This document shows, in pieces, positions 47,188-58,285 of a DNA stretch of 64,000 nt. Positions within the stretch are counted from its first letter, which is position 1; each line of letters begins with the position of its first letter. The translations under genes were made by a program, and so were the position numbers. The notes beneath the pieces are model-generated. The model was given only the letters and a program-made list of their open reading frames with translations. It had not been told where the DNA came from and made no database searches. Source of the stretch: Siphonodentalium dalli (taxonomy: Eukaryota > Mollusca > Scaphopoda > Gadilida > Siphonodentaliidae); NCBI GenBank assembly GCA_032622095.1, contig CP136064.1, positions 263,541,863-263,605,862 of the forward strand. The letters run 5' to 3'.

Positions 47188-47284
47188 CGGCAAACAAATT
47201 TTCACTCACGGCAAAACAAATTTCTGATCCACGGCAAAACAAATTTCTGATCCACGGCAAAATAAATTTCTGACTCACGGTAAA
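47188..47284. repeat. 27-bp tandem repeat, about 4 units
   Basis: Units read CACGGCAAAACAAATTTCTG with small changes. Confidence 0.9.
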
Positions 47285-47890
47285 CAGAGACGTGGCGACA
47301 GGGGGGGGGGGGGGGGTGGGGTTGTTTCACCCCCCCCCCCAACTTTTGTCAAAATTTTCAACAGTTGGATATTTCATACCTGACACAGCATTAGTTGGAA
47401 ATTTCACAGCAACAATAGGTTGAAAATGTGCTTGCAGTTTGACTTTCAAACAATTTATTGTGGGGAATTTATTGTTTTTGGACCAATATTTGCATATTTT
47501 CCTTCTTTTGGTAAAATGTTTGGACTGAACTGGCCATCAGTTAGAAATTTTCCAACCTTAGCGGGTGTCAGGTTGGAAATTTCCAACACTTGGAAAGCTT
47601 GTGTCCTGATCCCTCCCCCCTTGGCCAGTCAAAAACTTCTAGTTAATAATTTAAGAGAACAATATTGTCCTACATTTGGTCAAAATTGTCACTGGAATTG
47701 TCATCAGTTGTAAATTTTCCAACCTGAGTCGGCTGTCAGGTTTGAAATTTCCAACTCTATGAATGCTTGAGGCTAGTCCAGATGCTAGGATTTTGCGATT
47801 TTCTTATTCAGATTTCAAAATGTTCACACACGGGGCCGAACCATGGTCGGCCCGGTGTGTCCTGGTCCCTCCCCGTGGCCAAAAACAAAA
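47285..47890 (+). mobile_element. hAT-like repeat family, copy lacking its right end
   Basis: Starts CAGAGACGTGGCGACAGGGG like the copy at 49256 and shares the body, including the palindromic GGCCGAACCATGGTCGGCC core near 47835. The right TIR is not found. It holds facing G and C homopolymers (47301-47341). Confidence 0.65.
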
Positions 47891-48480
47891 CTGATAATGA
47901 GTTTAAGAAAACAATATATTATTTGTGTTTATATTCTGTAGATTGCACTTTCTTATAACGGATCCCAATCGACTTTCCCTTTGAAACTATATCGCAATTT
48001 ACTTCTCCAAATTGTTATATCAGAGAACAATCACATCGTATCATAGCTATTCATTTTGTTATAATATACTCGAAGTTGGTTGAGACTAGACCAGACGATG
48101 TGATTGTTCTGGGGTCTAACATTTTGTAGATGTAAATTATATTAGGTAGTACTATAGTTGTGCAAACCAGCCCCACATGGACTGGATGACGGACAAAATT
48201 ATCGCAAAATGCATCAAAACCGAGGTGGACGTTCGACTCTTTATACCTTTCGAATGATAATGCTTTTTTCATCTCCAAAACAACACCATATATTATATAG
48301 TATAGGGACATATAGTGTCAGTTATATTAAATTTGCTAAGCTTTCGAGAATTTATCAGTTTTTAATGTACGATGATTTTGCTACACAAACACTGTCGCCA
48401 ACCTTCAAAGTGTAAATATATACTACATCGGACATTCACAAGAGTTTTGCATCATTGTTTTTTTTTGCAATCATGTGGTC
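47891..48480. other. Intergenic, no gene recognised
   Basis: AT-rich. Short frames only. Confidence 0.45.
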
Positions 48481-48879
48481 TTAACCCTTTACCCAACAAA
48501 CCGGCCAAAACCGGCCAAATAAAGCTTCAACAGCCTAAAATATCTTCGGTCTGTCTCAATAAAACCATACACATATGGATAGCATTGGAACCGGCTCCTT
48601 GACCACATTGTGATATTTACAGTTAGCCCTGTGCCAATGCATTCTCTTATATATGCGAGTCGACCATAGGTCGCCTCGCATATATAAGAGAATGCATTGG
48701 CCTAAAAAAAATCTTTTTTTAACACTTTTTACCATTTTTTCTTACATTCTTTAACAATTTTATAATTTTTAATGTGTTAAGCCAATGCATTCTCTTATAT
48801 ATGCGAGGCGACCTATGGTCGACTCGCATATATAAGAGAATGCATTGGCACAGGGCCGTTCTGTTGGGTAAAGGGTTAA
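48481..48879. mobile_element. piggyBac-like TTAA element with two palindrome cores
   Basis: TTAA, CCCTTTACCCAACA, body, TGTTGGGTAAAGGG, TTAA: a perfect 14-bp TIR with a TTAA target. The body carries two copies (about 48634-48702 and 48780-48849) of the same palindrome found in the 6.4-kb element, in opposite halves. The outer TIRs differ from that element after CCCTTT. Confidence 0.88.
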
Positions 48880-48892
48880 TAACTTGTAAAGA

Positions 48893-49205
48893 AGGAGCTG
48901 CGTTGTCCAGTGGTTAGCGGGTCCGACTTGCATTCATTGTCTACACATCAAGACGAGTTCGCAGCACGTCACTGGTCAAATGCGAGATTCTCATAGCAGT
49001 GGCTTGTCCGAATTTATCAGCGTGCCTTTTCTGAGAGCGTACGCTGTTCGAATTACGTGCCAAGTTGTGATCCTTGAGCAAGGTCGCTCGTACTGTGCAT
49101 TAAAAAAGGTATCTGATTATGTTATGAGCAGTGAAATATCTTGTCAATATGCTAATCACATTGTGGCTACACCTCACCCTTCCCCGGTGAGCAGTAGATA
49201 TTACT
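48893..49205 (+). repeat. Candidate tRNA-derived SINE
   Basis: The head GTCCAGTGGTTAGCGGGTCC resembles a pol III A box and CGAGTTCGCAGCAC an imperfect B box about 45 bp later. Farther on, GATCCTTGAGCAAGGTCGCT resembles the conserved CTTGAGCAAGG core of several animal SINE families. No polyA or microsatellite tail is seen, so the 3' boundary is approximate. Confidence 0.45.
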
Positions 49206-49255
49206 GATTGTTCAGGCTCATCCTGGCTCATCGGTGGTAATAATTGTCCCACACA

Positions 49256-50339
49256 CAGAGACGTGGCGACAGGGGGGTTTGGGTATGTCTCGCCCCCCCA
49301 ACTTTGGTCAAATTTTTCAACAGTTGGAAATTTCATACCTGCCAAAACATTAGTTGGAAATTTCACACCAACAATAGGTTGAAAATGTTCTTGTAGTTTG
49401 ATTTTCAAACAATTTGTTAGGGGGAATTAATTGTTTTTGGACCAATATTTGCATATTTTCCTATTTGTTGTCAAAATTTCGGAGTGAAATGGTCATCAGT
49501 TGGAAATTTTCCAACCTCAGGGGGGGGGGGGGGGGGTGACAGGTTGGAAATTTCAAAAACTTGGAAAGCTTGTGGTCTGGCCCGCCCCCGTGGCCAGTCA
49601 AAAACTGTTGGTTAATTTAAGAAAACAATATTGTCATACATTTGGTCAACATTGTCATTGGAATTGTCATCAGTTGTAAATTTTCCAACCTAAGTGGGTT
49701 GTCAGGTTTGAAATTTACAACTCTAGGAATGATTGAGGCTAGTCTAGATGCCAGGATTTTGCGATTTTCTTGTTCAGATTACAAAATTTTCGCACCCCGG
49801 GCCGAACCATGGTCGGCCCGGTGTGTCATTGTCTCTCCCCCTGTGTCCAATAGAAAAATGCTAATAAGTTTAACAATATTTTACTACATTTGGACAAACT
49901 TGTGGACTGAAATGGTCATCAGTTGGAGAATTTTCCAACCTGAGCGGAAGTATGTGGTTTGAAATTTCCAACACTATAGGAAAGCTTCATTTGAGGCCAG
50001 TCTAGATGCGTAGTATTTGCGATTTTCTTGTTCAAATTTCAAAAATTTCTCACACCCGGCCGAACAACCATGGTCAGCCGGTGTGTCGTGGTCTCTTGCC
50101 CGTAGTCGTGTGCATTTGTATGGAGTTAGACCACTAGATGTTAGGATTTATGCAATGTTTCAGGTTAAAATATCTGAATGTTCTCATACCGGGAATATAG
50201 AACCATGGTTTATGAAGATATACGATATATTAGGCCTAAACACTGAGGTGCAAGGGGGGGGGGGTGCAAATGAATTTATGCAAACTGGAATTTCACAAGG
50301 TGGACACCCCCCAACGGAAACCCTCTAGCCACATCCCTG
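49256..50339 (+). mobile_element. hAT-like non-autonomous transposon, 1.1 kb, exact 8-bp TSD
   Basis: The ends CAGAGACGTGGCGACAGGGG and (inverted) CAGGGATGTGGCTAGAGGG form the TIRs, and CCCACACA stands on both sides (49248-49255 and 50340-50347). An 8-bp duplication with CAG-starting TIRs is the hAT pattern. The body contains repeated modules (TTGGAAATTTTCCAACCT, ACAATATTGTC) and two CCGAACCATGGTCGG palindromes. No transposase. Confidence 0.88.
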
Positions 50340-50351
50340 CCCACACATTGA

Positions 50352-50900
50352 GTGAATATTTACATTGTTGTAGATCTGTATACAGATCTGTGTGAAGTCA
50401 CGTGTCGCAGATTACTGTGATCACAACATGATTACTGATAGTGAACGAGCGCTCATCAGTACTTCGGTAATTGACAATTCACTATGAGTCGTGTCAGTTT
50501 AGGCCTGACAAAAAATAATGAATCAACTATCAGCAGACCAAAGCGATTTGATCTGTGCCGCGTCAGCATCACTCGAGTCTAAGAGAAGCAGGAGATGGTG
50601 GACCGGCCGTGGGCTACTGCCACAGAAATATAGCGCACCGGATTTTCTGACAATTGTCTCGATGCTCGTTGTATTCCATATGAAATACATGGGTTGAAAT
50701 GACAAAGAAAGATTACGCACATTCGCCAAGCCCGGGTAACAATTAATCAAATCAGATTTGCCTGTCGCAATGCCTCGGTGTTGACCGTGAATTATACGAA
50801 CGAATACCATTTTCTTTCTGTGTGCATTTCTATATCAACCCGTTTACACTAGTATGCAGATAGAACTGTATACAGATCTATAGCAATGTAAATACACCCT
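50352..50900. mobile_element. Small TIR element, about 0.55 kb
   Basis: AATATTTACATTGTTGTAGATCTGTATACAG on the left (read as AATATTTACATTG, then TAGATCTGTATACAG) is inverted at the right as CTGTATACAGATCTATAGCAATG plus TAAATACACCC. It lies 12 bp from the preceding hAT-like element. The target duplication is not clear. Confidence 0.6.
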
Positions 50901-51631
50901 GGAACTAATTCGCTGTCGCATGCATGTAATTAAAGAGAGTATATATTGCTGTGTTCTTATTAGTTAAAATGTATGGTTCAAAGTTTAATGTTCCGATTAA
51001 AATTAGTTAAAATAAATTGTTCAGAGTTTTACTGCTTGCCTTTCTGAAATCAATAACCTACCCAATTAGTCATAATGTTCAGACGGAAATTTCCTTCTCA
51101 CTGGTACACAACAACGCAGTAAACTGGACCCGACACGCCTGGTATTAATAAAAGAGACGTGCGTACTAAAGGGCAATATCTCAGTCTGGTGAACTACATG
51201 TAAATGGGGGGGGGGGGGGGGGGGGCACTGTTCACAAGTCCATGCACAGTGACTAGCTGTGCTGAGCCATGGTCGTTAATCGATTATTTTTCACCCAAAA
51301 ATTACTACATATAATCAAGCCAATGAGAATATAAACGCTCTTTATATTATAGACGAACGCTCTTTATATTATTATAACTTTTTAAAGAGGGTTTAAATCT
51401 GGCCAAGTAAACATACAGAGGTAAAGCGTATGTGTCAAATCGCATGGGTGTCTCCAAAGATGAATTAATTTTGTCTATGTATATCCAACATATGCTATGT
51501 ATAAATTCACCCCCCTCATCTTTTTCAAAATATATTTTACAGGCATGGCTCATTTGAACATTGAATAGTATATAATGGGTTTATGTAATATCTGGGTACT
51601 ATCACCTTTACAACATAAAATTTTAATTTAA
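50901..51631. other. Intergenic; poly-G run
   Basis: A G homopolymer of about 20 bases lies at about 51206-51226. AACGCTCTTTATATTAT is repeated twice near 51330-51372. No gene. Confidence 0.5.
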
Positions 51632-52260
51632 CACTTGTAACGCTTTGTAACATATCTCTACACTGAGACGGTAGGAAAAACATATGCTGCGGTTTTCTAC
51701 TGGGGATTTTATATCATTTGTAACATTTGTAACACTTGTAACACCCGTCTACGAGCGGTCTCTCTGGTATCTCAGAACTAATGTAACACTTGCAACGCTT
51801 TGTAACATGTCGCTGCACTGAGACGATAGGAACAAAATATATAGTTTTCTACTGGGTACGTTATATCAGCTGTAACATTTGTAACACTTGTAACACTAGT
51901 CTATACGAGCGGTCTCTCTTGTATCTCATAAATCATTTGTAACATTTGTAACACTTGTAACACCAGTCTACGAGCGGTCTCTCAGAAATAATGTAAAACT
52001 TGTAATGCTTTGTAACATGTCGCTACACTGAGACGGCACGAAAAAAATATGCTGCGCTTTTCTGCCGGGGGTTTGATATCAATTGTAACATTTGTAACAC
52101 CAGTCTACGAGCGGTCTCTCTGGTATCTCAGAAATAATGTAAAACTTATAATGCTTTTTAACATGTCGCTACACTGAGACGGTAGGAAAAAATATGCTGC
52201 GGTTTTCTACTGGGGACTTTATATCATTTGTAACATGTGTAACACTTGTAACACCAGTCA
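51632..52260. repeat. Satellite array, about 150-200-bp units, four copies
   Basis: Each unit holds CTTTGTAACATGTCGCTACA, GAGACGGTAGGAAAAA, TTTTCTACTGGGG, runs of TTGTAACA, and CTACGAGCGGTCTCTC. The inner TTGTAACA 9-mers are themselves tandem. Confidence 0.9.
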
Positions 52261-52584
52261 AATGGGCAATGGGATGGACAGACGCAATTTGTTTCACAAC
52301 TTGTCTAAAACACAGCCCGTAAACATATTTTGATGAAACCCTTGGCTTATGTTCCAATAATATACACTTTAGTGAAAATACTCGGATAAAAACCAGATTG
52401 TTTGACCCCATGTTTCCTGATAAAATGATGGCTATTTAACAATCATTCAGTTTAATAATATATCATACAATTAAGAGACATATATTTATAATTCAATAAA
52501 ACATTCTGGATAAAACTTTTAAATCTTTCTTCAAAAATAGAGGTAATAAAGATCTCAACAAATGTATATAACAACAAACATATT

Positions 52585-53008
52585 TCAAAATGCACTATTT
52601 ATCACAACCATGAACCAGGACATTGTGTTTAACCCTTCTATGACTGGAGATTCGTGAATTTTTTTGAAAACCCAGTGCCAATGCATTCTCTTATATATGA
52701 GAGTCTCCCATAGGGAGCCTCGCATATTTAAGAGAATACATTGGCCTAACAATATTTGGCTTGACCTTGTAGGCCAGTGCATTCTCTTATATAGGGGAGA
52801 CTCCCTGTCGGAGACTCGCATATATAAAAGAATGCACTGGCACATGATCTTTAATGCTGCATCAGCGCGATTGGTCACACCATGAACACCTAACGATCCA
52901 TCGGCAGTGAGTTCCATTGACCTCGGCCGCGTCTCGTGATCGGCAGTCTTCTGGAGGAACTCTGGGAACTCAAATGGAATAACTGAACTAAATTCTCTGA
53001 ATTGATGC
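52585..53008 (-). CDS. RGS12/14-like gene, last recognised exon, running into a MITE
   Basis: The acceptor GCCTGTAG precedes 53008. The phase (needs 1 nt to finish the Lys codon of the previous exon) fits exactly. The exon reads HQFREFSSVIPFEFPEFLQK then TADHETRPRSMEL to about 52866, and the same frame continues through two palindrome cores of the MITE to a stop at 52585. The PEFLQ word recalls the GoLoco-distal PEFLQ of RGS12/14, but this is weak. Either the MITE supplies the C-terminus (exonisation) or a donor such as ATG/GTGTGA near 52882 ends the exon earlier. Confidence 0.5.
52629..52864. mobile_element. TTAA/palindrome MITE, right end truncated
   Basis: Begins TTAA CCCTTCTATGACTGG and contains two palindrome cores (about 52676-52747 and 52773-52842). 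The right terminal sequence expected from its sister copy at 54.6 kb is missing after GATCTTTAATGCTGCATCAG, where RGS exon sequence begins. Confidence 0.7.
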
Positions 53009-53183
53009 CTACAGGCTATTTCAGTGGTGTTTACCAGCCAGATTGACACCAGTTGATCACGAAAATGCAAGAAAAATCATAGGTCATGTGTTTACTTTTT
53101 TAAATAACTCCCCAAGTGTACGACAGGGCTATCCCACAGCCAAATTTGGTCTGGAAATACCCACAACTATACAGCAGCTAGTG

Positions 53184-53443
53184 AAAGGTACTCAATCCGA
53201 TCAGAGGGTCCTATATTACTATTTCTTTGGCTTTGGGGGTAAAATATATTTGATTCGAGTCGAGGAACCCACCCATCAAAGCTCAGAGTGATTAGATATC
53301 GATTTTTGAAATCTATTAATTTTCGGAGATCTGTCCCAATAGTTAGAAGAAACACGTGATCAAAACAGACAAATTGCGGTGTAAGATGGATAACTCTAAA
53401 ATCAAGTGGTTATTATTATACTCTGATCGGATTGAGTACCTTT
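53184..53443. mobile_element. 260-bp MITE with 23-bp TIRs
   Basis: The ends AAAGGTACTCAATCCGATCA and its inverse TGATCGGATTGAGTACCTTT are perfect. It lies in an RGS intron region. Superfamily not determined. Confidence 0.85.
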
Positions 53444-53775
53444 AAATCAATTTCCCACTCACAAAAATCCATTCCCCCATTAATTCACCAGTTTAAATTA
53501 TTTAGATATGATGTACAAATCAAATAAACACGATGCCATCCTTTAATAACGCGTCACATGTATCAGGTGGAGGTCATTCTTCGGTTACCTTCACCTACGG
53601 TGTACTCGCTCCCAGACTCTGGAACACATTTAGCTCCCTGATTCCAAATGCATTCGTGGACAGACCACGTGATCGTCCATTCGCTGACAGCTTCTCATCT
53701 ATAAATAGAAACATGTGAGATTATTAGTCAATAACCAATAGTATTACCACTTTACAGGGCATTCCCTATAGCTGT

Positions 53776-54019
53776 TAGTTATTAACAATAATAACCACTT
53801 GATTTTAGAGTTATCCTCTTACACCCGCAATTTGTCTGTTTGACCACGAGGCAGACTAAATTACTGGCCCAAATCTCGAGAAATTAACGAACTTCAAAAA
53901 TCGGTATCTGATCACTCTGAGCTTTTATGTGTGGGTTACTCGACTCGAATCAAATATTTTTTACCCCCAGAGCCAAAGAAATAGTAATTTAGGGGTGCTT
54001 AATAGGATTGAGTACCTTT
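53776..54019. mobile_element. Inverted, truncated second copy of the 260-bp MITE
   Basis: Reverse-complement of most of 53184-53443 (AATAACCACTTGATTTTAGA at the left, GGATTGAGTACCTTT at the right end). Together the two copies form a foldback about 0.8 kb across. Confidence 0.8.
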
Positions 54020-54028
54020 AACAGAGTT

Positions 54029-54456
54029 TTAAAGGCCCACTTAATTTTTGAACCCCCAGATCACATTGTATACAACATATTCCATGTTATATACCATTTG
54101 AAAGAGACAGCTCCAAAACATTGTATTATTAACTGATCCGGTCGAATAAACTGGGAACATTTTGTTTTTGTCGAGGTACCAAGGTGTGTCCTGTATTTAA
54201 TTTTGATCCGGACTTTACTATAAAGTCTATTATACTCAATGGAAGGGGTTATAACTCTATATCTTAGTTTGAATTATGATGCATTCTGGGTTGACTAGGG
54301 GGGAGTCTTGGAATGAATCTCTATCACTTGGTGGACAGTCCTAGGCCACAGCTGCTTCGTATTCTGGTGGAATATATATTTTTGTGTTCCTCTTCCAAAT
54401 GGTATATAATATGGAATAATGTTATCGGGGCATTCAAAAATTAAGTGGGCCTTTAA
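54029..54456. mobile_element. TTAA-bounded MITE, 428 bp
   Basis: TTAA AGGCCCACTTAATTTTTGAA ... TTCAAAAATTAAGTGGGCCT TTAA: a perfect 20-bp TIR. A related partial copy ends near 56412. Confidence 0.85.
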
Positions 54457-54587
54457 AAACAATTTATTTATATGATGAGAAACAGATGTCTGAGTTCTGT
54501 AATAAATAAGGCTATTCCTTCACTGTATGTTGGATTCAAGCAATCAGAAATATTGATGCTCACTGAGAAAACTAGGGAAATAAATGG

Positions 54588-54812
54588 ACCCTTTAATCCT
54601 TTCATATCGGGAGCTGTGCTGGTGCAGCATTAAAGATCCTGTGCCAGTGCATTCTCTTATATATATATGCGAGCCTCATATAGGGAATCCCAGGTTAATA
54701 TTGTTAGGCCAATGTATTCTCTTATATATGCGAGGCTCCTTATGGGAAACTCGCATTTATAAGCGAATGCACTGGCACAGGGTTTTTGCAAAATTTCAGT
54801 AAGCAAAGAGGA
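54588..54812. mobile_element. TTAA/palindrome MITE, inverted relative to the 52.6-kb copy
   Basis: Starts TTAATCCTTTCATATCGGG, shares GCAGCATTAAAGATC and two palindrome cores (about 54640-54690 and 54706-54775) with the 52.6-kb copy in opposite orientation, and fades after GGGTTTTTGCAAAATTTCA. Lies 24 bp from the donor side of the next RGS exon. Confidence 0.65.
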
Positions 54813-54835
54813 ATAGGTTTCATAGACGTACTTAC

Positions 54836-54978
54836 TTTGAATTGGGGTCAGACTGACGACGTTCTTCAATGTTAAACGTCACTTTCTTTTTTGGTTTGGC
54901 CAGATTTCCCAACCATTCTCTTCTCGGTAGACAGAATAAATTTGACAATCGATGTTCATAGCTTACTTTTTTGCAAGA
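54836..54978 (-). CDS. RGS12/14-like gene exon
   Basis: Acceptor TTCTTTGCAG, donor GTAAGTACG. Reads SCKKVSYEHRLSNLFCLPRR, then EWLGNLAKPKKKVTFNIEER and RRQSDPNSK with 2 nt left over. Basic linker region after the RGS domain. Phase agrees with both neighbours. Confidence 0.75.
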
Positions 54979-55559
54979 CTGCAAAGAAATAAAAGAAGAC
55001 ATATAGTTTCACATGTAAATGCGATGAATAAATGTCACTTATAGCTATACATGGAAATTACATTATATTAAGGCCAGAGAAATTAAATGTTTGGTTGGGT
55101 TACATTAAGTCAGTGAAAATTAGGGTCGGTAGGTAAGCTTAAAACTATTTATTAGCCCCTAAACCCAGCCTCATATATTTTAGTATGACACACGTGTATT
55201 ATCGGCACGTGTAGTGACGTGAGAGCTTAGCGCAATGATATCGATGTCAATGTCAGAACTTTATCATTGTGTTAATTAGAATAAAATTATGATATTCAAT
55301 TTGTGGTGGGCTATTTGGTGTTGATTGCATGTGATAAAACATGGGTGATAAAGGTGGTTGAACAATTTTGTTAACATGAAAAGACACATTTTACGTGGAA
55401 CTATATTTTTTCTTGAAGGTGTCCTTACTTCCTCTTTGGTTGTGATAAGGAAATAACTATTTATTTTTTGTTAACCCCAGCCTTTTCAAGATTGTTTTTC
55501 TTTGCTAAAATGTGATTATGTGATAAAATGGATCTCAAATTCGTCGCAATTCTATAACA

Positions 55560-55645
55560 AAATTTATTAATCTCCTCCACTAAATTTGATTCCAGCCTCG
55601 CTAAAGCTCGGCTCGAATCAAATTTAGTGCACTCGGTTAATAAAT
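55560..55645. repeat. Hairpin repeat in intron
   Basis: CTAAATTTGATTC and GAATCAAATTTAG arms around a GC-richer loop. Outer TTATTAA/TTAATAAA also pair. Confidence 0.75.
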
Positions 55646-56129
55646 ATCGTATACAATTACGACTCATTAGAGATCCTCTGTATATCTTCTTTTTTTCAAT
55701 TAATTTTTTTATTTTGAAATATTCTTATGGATTTTCGTGTCTTATATTTTATCTGAAAGATTTGGCTAAGATTAATTTTATTTGTCTTTGTGTAAGCTGT
55801 AATCAATAAATGCTTTGACTGAAATTTCAAATCATTATGAGACATTGAAAAGTGCTTTTTAAGAAAAATTTTACAAAATGAAAACATGAAAATACTAGGA
55901 TTTGTAACAAAACCCCCAACCATATATATGTATTTCTTTGACCTTATCATAAACAAGTGGTCAGTCAACTATTAACATTCCCATCTAATTACTGAATTTT
56001 TTTTTTATAGTGACTTGATATACGATTTAATAACAATCTATGCCATAAACTATGATTAAAATGCTATAATTCACCACTATTTGAAACATCTGTCTCAGAA
56101 GATGCCCACAGATAAATAGAAGACTTCCC

Positions 56130-56412
56130 CCTCTGTCACCCAGAATGCAACAGAATTCACAAACTTTTTCAATGGAAGGGGAAGAACTCTATATTTAATA
56201 TACAGAGTTATCCCCCCTGCATTGAAAATAATACTGATTTTACTTCATTCTTGATGATAAAACGCGTTGGCAACTCAACAAAAACAACATGACTTACACC
56301 GGATAAGTTGATAATACAATCTTTTTGAGCTTCCTCTTTCAAATGGTATATAATATGCCATATATTTTATATAATGTAATCTGGGGGTTCGAAAATTAAA
56401 TGGGCCTTTAAA
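56130..56412. mobile_element. Partial copy of the AGGCCCACT MITE
   Basis: The right end TTCGAAAATTAAATGGGCCTTTAA and the AATGGTATATAATATG word match the 54.0-kb element. The left end is missing. Confidence 0.55.
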
Positions 56413-57099
56413 ATTTGCTAATAAAATCACCACTTATTACACGTATCAACGTTTAATTTTGTTTAATGTAATTAAATAATCACAAAAGTAATCAATAATT
56501 AAATTATAGATAATTTCCTCTGTGGTACTATATACTGGTGGTACTGCTATATTTATTGAAAGATGCATCTTCCTGGGATCATATACTTAAATCAGAATTT
56601 TTGTTTGCCATAGACAATAAATATGCCATCAATATTAATATTCAAAAATGTCATTCATTGCAATGTAAAATATATTTAAAAATTTCAGCTCCATTTTCAA
56701 GATAGACTGAAGAAACTCAAAATACACATTATAAACTCAAAATACGCCAGCAGATGAATTCTAACAATATATTTAACTTTCTTGACTTCAGCAAGAAATA
56801 TATCACTTTGAAATCTGACTAAGCCGACCTATTCTGAGATGAAAATGAATGACATTTTTGTTCAACTGTTGATTGCCAAGGCATCAAAGTGGCTTCTATT
56901 GATTATGTTGTCATTGAGCGGAGCCGAAGCTTGTCAATGTTTTAAGATTTTTTCCTCCAATCCCTGTCTCTGTACCACCTTATGCTGATATCAGATCAAT
57001 CTTGTCACTGAGTTTTGGGACACACATTGAGATGTCAACTCATTTAATGATACACCTTTTTTCTTACACTCTGGGAGATATATTGAAATGACAACTCAC

Positions 57100-57227
57100 T
57101 TCATACACTTCTTTTCTCATTATACCGAGCACGCTGCCCGACCCCGCTGCACGTTTCTTCTGAGTGGCCGCCACTTTCTGTTCATTCTCTGTGACAACAG
57201 CTGATTTCAAGTTGTTCTTGTTGCTTT
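57100..57227 (-). CDS. RGS12/14-like gene exon
   Basis: Acceptor ATTTGTAG, donor GTGAGTTG. Completes the Lys codon split from the previous exon, then reads SNKNNLKSAVVTENEQKVAA and TQKKRAAGSGSVLGIMRKEV, YE, ending in phase 0. Low-complexity basic linker. Confidence 0.75.
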
Positions 57228-57240
57228 CTACAAATAGACG

Positions 57241-57460
57241 ATTACAGACTTATTATGGACTAATTCGGGTGCGATAAACTGATAAGTTAGTACTCAGGCG
57301 CTATGCCAACTGTGTGAATGTAGCATTCCACTAGCATCACCGAAAATCTCAAAGAAATCGACCATACCACTCCATAGATACCAACGTCTAAACTACGCTT
57401 AATTGTAAATATTTACATCTCGATTCGGGACGCGGCAATCAAGTATAAACTAACGCAAAT
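57241..57460. repeat. Intronic repeat, inverted partner of 63437-63680
   Basis: Shares GTAAATATTTACA, GATTCGGGACGC, CATAGATACC-like and GGCGCTATGCCAACTG words in inverse order and strand with 63437-63680. Duplicated segment within one gene. Confidence 0.75.
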
Positions 57461-57755
57461 TATTTCGCCATCGAGAATCATTCCATTTAATTAATATATA
57501 ATAATGACCGTGTGTAAATGAGGATTAATATTCGTAAAAATAACTACTTTGAACAAGTTTATTCACCATTTCTATTTGATCACCCAACCTGATTGTTTCA
57601 CATCACTTTAAACTTAGAAATGATTACCAATCTTCTAAAGATGGTCTATCTCTTCCAGACACCACTTTCAACAACAGCAAAATTTATAGGAAACCCGCTT
57701 TCAAGTCACCTTTGCACTGCTGTTCACCCCAAAACACACATGAGAAATATCTGGT

Positions 57756-58285
57756 GTTAAAGGCACGGGCGGCGTTCGTTGCAGAAATATTTATATATGT
57801 TCGAATATCCATCAACAAAAGGAACACCAAAATATATACAGTTCCGCTCATATGGCAAACATAATCAGCGCGTAAACAGTATATTGTCGTCAAGACGTAC
57901 GATGGTGTACGTAAACAAGAGCCTGCTCGTGTTACAGAATTTGTGCTTCTGTTTACATAACACAGCCCAATTCTATTGGGTAATCACACAAAAATGATAT
58001 AAACGCTCTTTATTATTTCCATATCAGGAAAACAGTAACAAACAACGCTCTGTATGTTTACCATATCCGGATCTAAACAATAGCCAGGTAACTTAACGTT
58101 TTTTGCCTTTGTTTACATAACAAAGGGGGAAAATTTACAATAACATACTGTTTATGCCATATTTCTGATTGGCATACGAACAAAGTATGTCTTGTATCTT
58201 ACTATTCCTTCTGTTTATGGCGGTTTTTGACGGAGGTGAATATTTTAACAGGATACCCACCGCCAACGCCAACGCCGCCCGACTC
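57756..58285. repeat. Dispersed repeat, copy 2 (RGS intron)
   Basis: Starts TTAAAGGCACGGGCGGCGTT and ends near AACGCCGCCCG, possibly a TIR. Same word order as 15600-16130 inside the Polinton-like element. Confidence 0.7.

Noticed and set aside
47188..47284. CRISPR-like array
   Set aside because: Units are contiguous 27-bp tandem repeats with no unique spacers, in a eukaryotic genome.
48899..48975. Possible functional tRNA gene
   Set aside because: A-box-like sequence is present, but no cloverleaf with paired acceptor ends could be drawn; better explained as a SINE head.
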